Under the pieces are notes generated by a model. That model did no database searches. It saw only the letters and a list, made by a program, of their open reading frames with translations, and was not told the DNA's origin. Of a stretch of 64,000 bases of DNA, positions 60,736 through 64,000 are shown piece by piece. This DNA is from Bacillus salipaludis (lineage in GTDB: Bacteria > Bacillota > Bacilli > Bacillales_B > DSM-18226). Numbering within the stretch: the first letter of the stretch is position 1; each line of letters opens with the position of its first letter. The translations under genes and the position numbers were made by a program. Location of the stretch: assembly GCF_004358205.1 (NCBI RefSeq), contig NZ_SMYO01000015.1, forward strand, positions 1 through 64,000, read 5' to 3'.

Positions 60736-60966
60736 TTAGATCGGAAAACGAGAGAATTTAGTGCCCATCCGAGAATATTTGCCGCATATCCGATAGTTAG
60801 ATCGGAAAACGAGAGTATTGAAAGGTTATCCGAGAGTATTTAACGTTCATCCACGAGTATTTGCCGCATATCCGATAGCTAGATCGAAAAACGAGAGTAT
60901 TGCTAGGTTATCCGAGAGTATTTAGTGCTCATCCACGAGTATTTGCAGTACAACCGAGAGTTAGAT
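60736..60966. repeat. Nested tandem repeat (about 83-bp unit, 21-bp subunit)
   Basis: TTAGATCGGAAAACGAGAG starts units at about 60736, 60796 and 60878, with a final partial at 60960. The second and third copies are about 82-83 bp; the first lacks one subunit. Subunits are ATCCGAGAGTATTTAACGTT, ATCCACGAGTATTTGCCGCA and ATCCGATAGCTAGATCGAAA, with a 21-bp period. The last copy encodes the C-terminus of the frameshifted DMT gene. Confidence 0.85.
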
Positions 60967-61832
60967 CATCCTGTTTGATCTTCATGCTGGAAATACTTAC
61001 CCCAACTAAGGTAATCACCCCGCCGACAAGCGTAATCCATGTAGGTACTTCATTTAAGAAAATCCAAGAGATCACAAATGCAGCGACAGGAGTTAAATAT
61101 AACGAGCTTGTTGCAGCCAATGCACCGGCATTTTCGGTTACATAGGCCATAGCCAAATATGGAAGAACAGTAGGAACCAGCCCCAAATAAATAACCGAAA
61201 AAGTAGCAGAATAAGAAGCTGCAGCAATTTCATTTCCTAAACCCGGTAAAAAGATCAGCATGAAAAGTGTACCTGCAAGAATCGTATAAATCGTAAAAGG
61301 GATGAAACCGTATTTTTTTAAATAGTTTGATTGAAAGATAAAATAAAAGCTCTCTCCTAAGGCGGCAATCAAAATAAAGATTACCCCCTTTTAGATACGC
61401 AGTTTGTGGAATTCCTGATCCGAACGAAATCATCGCAACACCTAAAAAGGCGATAATTGAGCCAATCCACCCCATTTTATGAAATTTTTCTTTTGAAAAA
61501 ACGACTGCTAATATAGCTGAGATTATAGGTGTAGTGGATACGAACAAACTGGCCATTCCGGCACTCACCGTTTCTTCGCCAATACTTAAAGCAGTATGGT
61601 AGGTCATGAAACCGAGAAAACCAAGTAAAAGGATGAAGGGGATATCCCTTAAATCTGGTAGTTTAATTTTTTTAACTACCGCAAAAATAATGAGGATAAT
61701 GGAGCCAATTAATAGCCGGAACAGGGCAAGATGTTCCGGACTATACGATTCTAGTGCAGCCTTGATTCCAGGAAAAGCCGATCCCCATGCAACAATGATC
61801 AAACTATATGCAACGAAAAGTCTACCATTCAT
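60929..61832 (-). pseudogene. EamA/DMT exporter, frameshifted
   Basis: The N-terminal half reads FVAYSLIIVAWGSAFPGIKA through FGSGIPQTAYLKGG in one frame. After the G5 run near 61384-61388 the sensible frame shifts and continues VIFILIAALGESFYFIFQSN to the second EamA half (VAAFVISWIFLNEVPTWITL). One G too many explains it; the repaired protein has about 300 residues and ten helices. A homopolymer error is possible. The last residues (LTLGCTANTRG) come from tandem-repeat DNA. A MocR gene is divergent. Confidence 0.82.
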
Positions 61833-61844
61833 GATTCTCCCTCA

Positions 61845-61974
61845 TTTCTTTCATATATTGAAGAGTGCCAACCGCCCATTAGGGAAGACGAAATTATAAA
61901 ATTATAATAAAATATGAAAGAATCGAAATCGCCAACCAATTGAAAAAGAAAAAAACCAACAAATATGAAAGAAT
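61845..61974. promoter_or_regulatory. Three copies of an ATATGAAAGAA box
   Basis: ATATGAAAGAA occurs at 61912-61922 and 61963-61973 in direct orientation, and as its reverse complement at 61846-61856. The spacing of the direct pair is 51 bases. All lie between the divergent DMT exporter and MocR gene, the last at the MocR start. Candidate MocR operators. Confidence 0.5.
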
Positions 61975-61981
61975 GATGTTT

Positions 61982-63394
61982 ATGAATAAAAAGCCTCGAT
62001 ACCTGCAAATCGTTCACTGGATGAGGGAGAAAATTGAACAGGGCGAATGGGTAATTGGGAGTAAAATCCCAACCCAACGTGAAATAGCAGAAAAATTTGG
62101 TGTCAACAGAAGTACGGTCATAACGGCAATCGAAATCGTCAAGTCTGAGGGTTTATTGGAGGGAAAAACCGGCAGCGGTATTTATGTCATTCACAATCAA
62201 TGGTCCCTTAATTCGGAAATGTCTCCCCCAGACTGGAATGATTTAACGAAATGGTCCCTGCAGCCCTCAAGTGTTCATACGGTACAACTGATTAATGAAT
62301 TAGAAACGAGAAAGGATTTAATCCAACTAAGTAAAGGGGAGCTTGGACCTGACTTGTTTCCTCATTCAGAAATCGCCAAAGCAATGGGGGCAGTCTCAAC
62401 CCAGATTCAGGATTTTGGGTACGGTGATGGGTTAGGGGATCTGGGATTAAGAAAAGAGATTAGTAGGCATCTCCAAAAAAGCGGCATCAAGATAAAACCG
62501 GAATGTATCTTAATCGTCTCAGGCGCCTTACAGGCACTTAAATTAATTACAGTTGGAATATTGAAAAGAGGGTCAACCGTGTTTTTAGAAAACCCTTCGT
62601 ACTTACATTCCGTCAATGTATTTCCGGAAGAGATGACAATCAAGAGAATCCCTGTCGATGGGAATGGACTAAGAATCGAGGAGTTATTTCAACAAACCTT
62701 TACAAGAAACGCCTCTGCCCTGTTTATTAATCCTACCTTTCACAATCCGACAACAACTAATATGTCACTGGAACAAAGAAAAATCTTGCTAGAAAAATGC
62801 CAGCATTATAAGCTGCCCATCATAGAAGATGATATTTTTAGAGATTTATGGATGGATGCACGGCCTCCTGCTCCAATAAAAGTATTAGATAAAAATGGAC
62901 AAGTTTTATATATTGGCAGTTTTTCAAAAACGATTGCGCCCGGTCTGCGCATTGGCTGGTTGGCGGGACCTGAAGCGGTCATTAAACGCCTTCGGGATGT
63001 GAGAATGCAAACCGATTATGGTTCAAGTTATTTGTCTCAGTTACTAGTAAAAGAGCTGCTTGCATCAGGGATGTATGAAAACCATTTAAAGAATGTTAGA
63101 ACCATCCTTAAAGAGAGAAGAGATTACCTTCTCCAATTACTTACTCTTCATTTAAGTGATGTTGCTTCCTGGTCCAAACCATCAGGGGGATTATTTATTT
63201 GGGTTCTTTTTAAGAAAAAGATCAATATGCAAAAACTATTTAAGCAATGTATAAATGAAAATGTGTTAATTAATCCGGGCTATATTTATCATGACCATCA
63301 ATCATCGATTCGCTTATCGTATTCCTATGCAAGCTTTGAGGAAATGGAAATGGGGATCTTAACCCTAAAAAAGAGTTTGCTGGATGTTGTATAG
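61982..63394 (+). CDS. MocR-family PLP-dependent regulator
   Basis: A 470-residue fusion. The GntR winged helix is at residues 5-65 (IPTQREIAEKFGVNRSTVIT, VKSEGLLEGKTGSGIYVIHN) and the aminotransferase domain has LFINPTFHNPTTTNMSLEQR and VLYIGSFSKTIAPGLRIGWL (PLP Lys). The start is unclear: the ribosome site is weak for every in-frame candidate, and 61982 gives the usual N-terminus. It is paralogous to the protein at 15123 and, like it, divergent from an exporter, here a DMT gene that appears broken. Confidence 0.87.
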   Translation: MNKKPRYLQIVHWMREKIEQGEWVIGSKIPTQREIAEKFGVNRSTVITAIEIVKSEGLLEGKTGSGIYVIHNQWSLNSEMSPPDWNDLTKWSLQPSSVHTVQLINELETRKDLIQLSKGELGPDLFPHSEIAKAMGAVSTQIQDFGYGDGLGDLGLRKEISRHLQKSGIKIKPECILIVSGALQALKLITVGILKRGSTVFLENPSYLHSVNVFPEEMTIKRIPVDGNGLRIEELFQQTFTRNASALFINPTFHNPTTTNMSLEQRKILLEKCQHYKLPIIEDDIFRDLWMDARPPAPIKVLDKNGQVLYIGSFSKTIAPGLRIGWLAGPEAVIKRLRDVRMQTDYGSSYLSQLLVKELLASGMYENHLKNVRTILKERRDYLLQLLTLHLSDVASWSKPSGGLFIWVLFKKKINMQKLFKQCINENVLINPGYIYHDHQSSIRLSYSYASFEEMEMGILTLKKSLLDVV

Positions 63395-63446
63395 TTAAAT
63401 AGTATTTTTAATATATTTATTTTTTTGAAAATTAATAATAGTTGTC

Positions 63447-63475
63447 TTGACATGATATTTTTCAGTCCATATAAT
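63447..63475 (+). promoter_or_regulatory. Consensus sigma-A promoter
   Basis: TTGACA at 63447-63452 and TATAAT at 63470-63475, exactly 17 bases apart: a full match to the housekeeping consensus. Such a strong promoter fits control by attenuation in the leader that follows. The transcript would start near 63482. Confidence 0.85.
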
Positions 63476-63481
63476 AATGAA

Positions 63482-63660
63482 TGAGGACAGTGGAATTTCG
63501 TTAAACTGTCGCTAATTAAGAAAGCGATTACATAAAGTTAAAAAGAGTTGTCCCTATACACATAATATTAACTAAAATCAGACAGACATTGGGCACTTCG
63601 TAAGGAATATTCGAAAGTCGAACCTCTTTATTGAAGATAGATGTCTTGTCTGGTTTTTTT
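63482..63660 (+). ncRNA. Structured leader with intrinsic terminator (candidate riboswitch or attenuator)
   Basis: Right after the promoter, GACAGT/ACTGTC and CGCT/AGCG hairpins form, and GGACA may instead pair with TGTCC at 63549-63553. At 63579-63589 CAGACAGACAT pairs with ATGTCTTGTCTG at 63641-63652, followed by T8: a terminator with a long internally structured loop. ACTGTC upstream can also pair with the GACAG of the terminator arm, giving a possible antiterminator. The downstream gene is an amino-acid permease. I do not recognise a T-box, L-box or other standard class. Confidence 0.6.
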
Positions 63661-63772
63661 TATAACCAAAACAATTAAAAAGAATAGAAGGGAAGGGATC
63701 AAGAGGGAGAAATTAAGGGGGAAAAGGTGAAAAATATTAAACTTATATTTCAATAGTAAAGGCGGGACGTGG

Positions 63773-64000
63773 ATGGCAGTTGTTAAAGAGGTAAAAGAGG
63801 AAATTCATAATAGTGGAGAGATCACCATTAAACGTAATTTAAAGGCTCGTCATATGACAATGATTGCGATTGGCGGATCAATCGGAACAGGTCTCTTTTT
63901 AGCTACGGGAGCTTCCATCCATACGGCTGGACCAGGTGGTGCGCTGCTGGCATATGGATTAATTGGAATTATGGTATATTTTTTAATGACAAGCCTTGGG
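63773..64000 (+). CDS. Amino-acid permease, APC family (partial)
   Basis: Only the first 76 codons are in the window. MAVVKEVKEEIHNSGEITIK, then RNLKARHMTMIAIGGSIGTG LFLATG is the classical start of AAT/LysP-type amino-acid permeases: a cytosolic N-terminus, then the GGSIGTGLF unwound helix 1 that binds the amino-acid backbone. GGCGGG lies upstream of the ATG at 63773. Lysine or another amino acid is probable. The long leader with an intrinsic terminator suggests transcription attenuation. Confidence 0.88.
   Translation, partial: MAVVKEVKEEIHNSGEITIKRNLKARHMTMIAIGGSIGTGLFLATGASIHTAGPGGALLAYGLIGIMVYFLMTSLG

Noticed and set aside
63482..63660. T-box or lysine riboswitch
   Set aside because: No AGGGTGG-type T-box sequence and no lysine-riboswitch core could be found, so only a generic attenuator-like leader is reported.
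1..64000. tRNA, rRNA, complete prophage or defence island
   Set aside because: No cloverleaf or rRNA-like segments, and no integrase, capsid, restriction or toxin-antitoxin genes were recognised in the window.

Overview
The window looks like chromosomal DNA from a low-GC Firmicute of the family Bacillaceae (Bacillus, Neobacillus or Cytobacillus type). The sequence is AT-rich. Genes have strong GGAGG-type ribosome binding sites, TTG and GTG starts are common, and hairpin-plus-U-run terminators separate short operons. Many proteins resemble Bacillus subtilis families: MhqA/MhqO dioxygenases, AdhA/AdhR, a YkvP/CgeB-type spore glycosyltransferase, TrmL, CshA and a Puc-like xanthine dehydrogenase set. 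No rRNA, tRNA, CRISPR array or complete prophage was seen. The genus is inference.

Layout. 1-300: 3' end of a group II intron and a small inverted-repeat element. 381-1939: vitamin B6 uptake (ECF S component) divergent from a pyridoxal/pyridoxamine kinase. 2100-6000: small and decaying genes, including two frameshifted DUF genes, and a TPR protein fused to a rifampin ADP-ribosyltransferase (Arr) domain. 6349-9452: acetolactate-synthase-like enzyme and aldehyde dehydrogenase operon. 9600-15000: HNH protein, PPOX stress protein, DUF3231, small proteins and a LysM-bearing glycosyltransferase. 15123-17323: MocR regulator divergent from a LysE exporter. 17481-20408: large secreted parallel beta-helix protein. 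20558-26740: TrmL, an MFS/LysR pair, and an AdhA-MerR-MFS block joined by three similar MerR-type operator sites. 26922-29574: DoxX plus two ring-cleaving dioxygenases behind an MhqR-type operator. 29841-33860: DMT and LysE exporters, an AraC regulator, a broken MBL hydrolase and a MaoC-like protein. 35539-40440: TetR regulon (carboxymuconolactone-decarboxylase-like protein, two aldo/keto reductases, MFS) with repeated operator palindromes. 40734-42732: DEAD-box helicase and DUF1284. 42998-44753: frameshifted IS1182-family element inserted in a terminator palindrome. 44766-49790: HAD phosphatase, nitrilase/LysR pair and LysR/DMT pair. 49989-55085: molybdenum hydroxylase cluster. 55293-63394: DUF1904, an aminotransferase, a MocR-Ddl operon, TerC, tandem repeats, a frameshifted DMT exporter and a MocR regulator. 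63447-64000: an exact consensus promoter, a structured leader with terminator, and the start of an amino-acid permease.

Most of the region is accessory metabolism: electrophile and aldehyde detoxification, small-molecule export with a dedicated divergent regulator, PLP-dependent regulation (three MocR proteins plus B6 acquisition), and purine-type molybdenum hydroxylase chemistry. Several genes are broken by single-base indels (DUF3885, a membrane protein, the IS1182 transposase, a DMT exporter). These could be real decay or assembly errors. The observations I would follow first are the TPR-Arr fusion, the attenuator-like leader before the permease, and the three-site MerR regulon.
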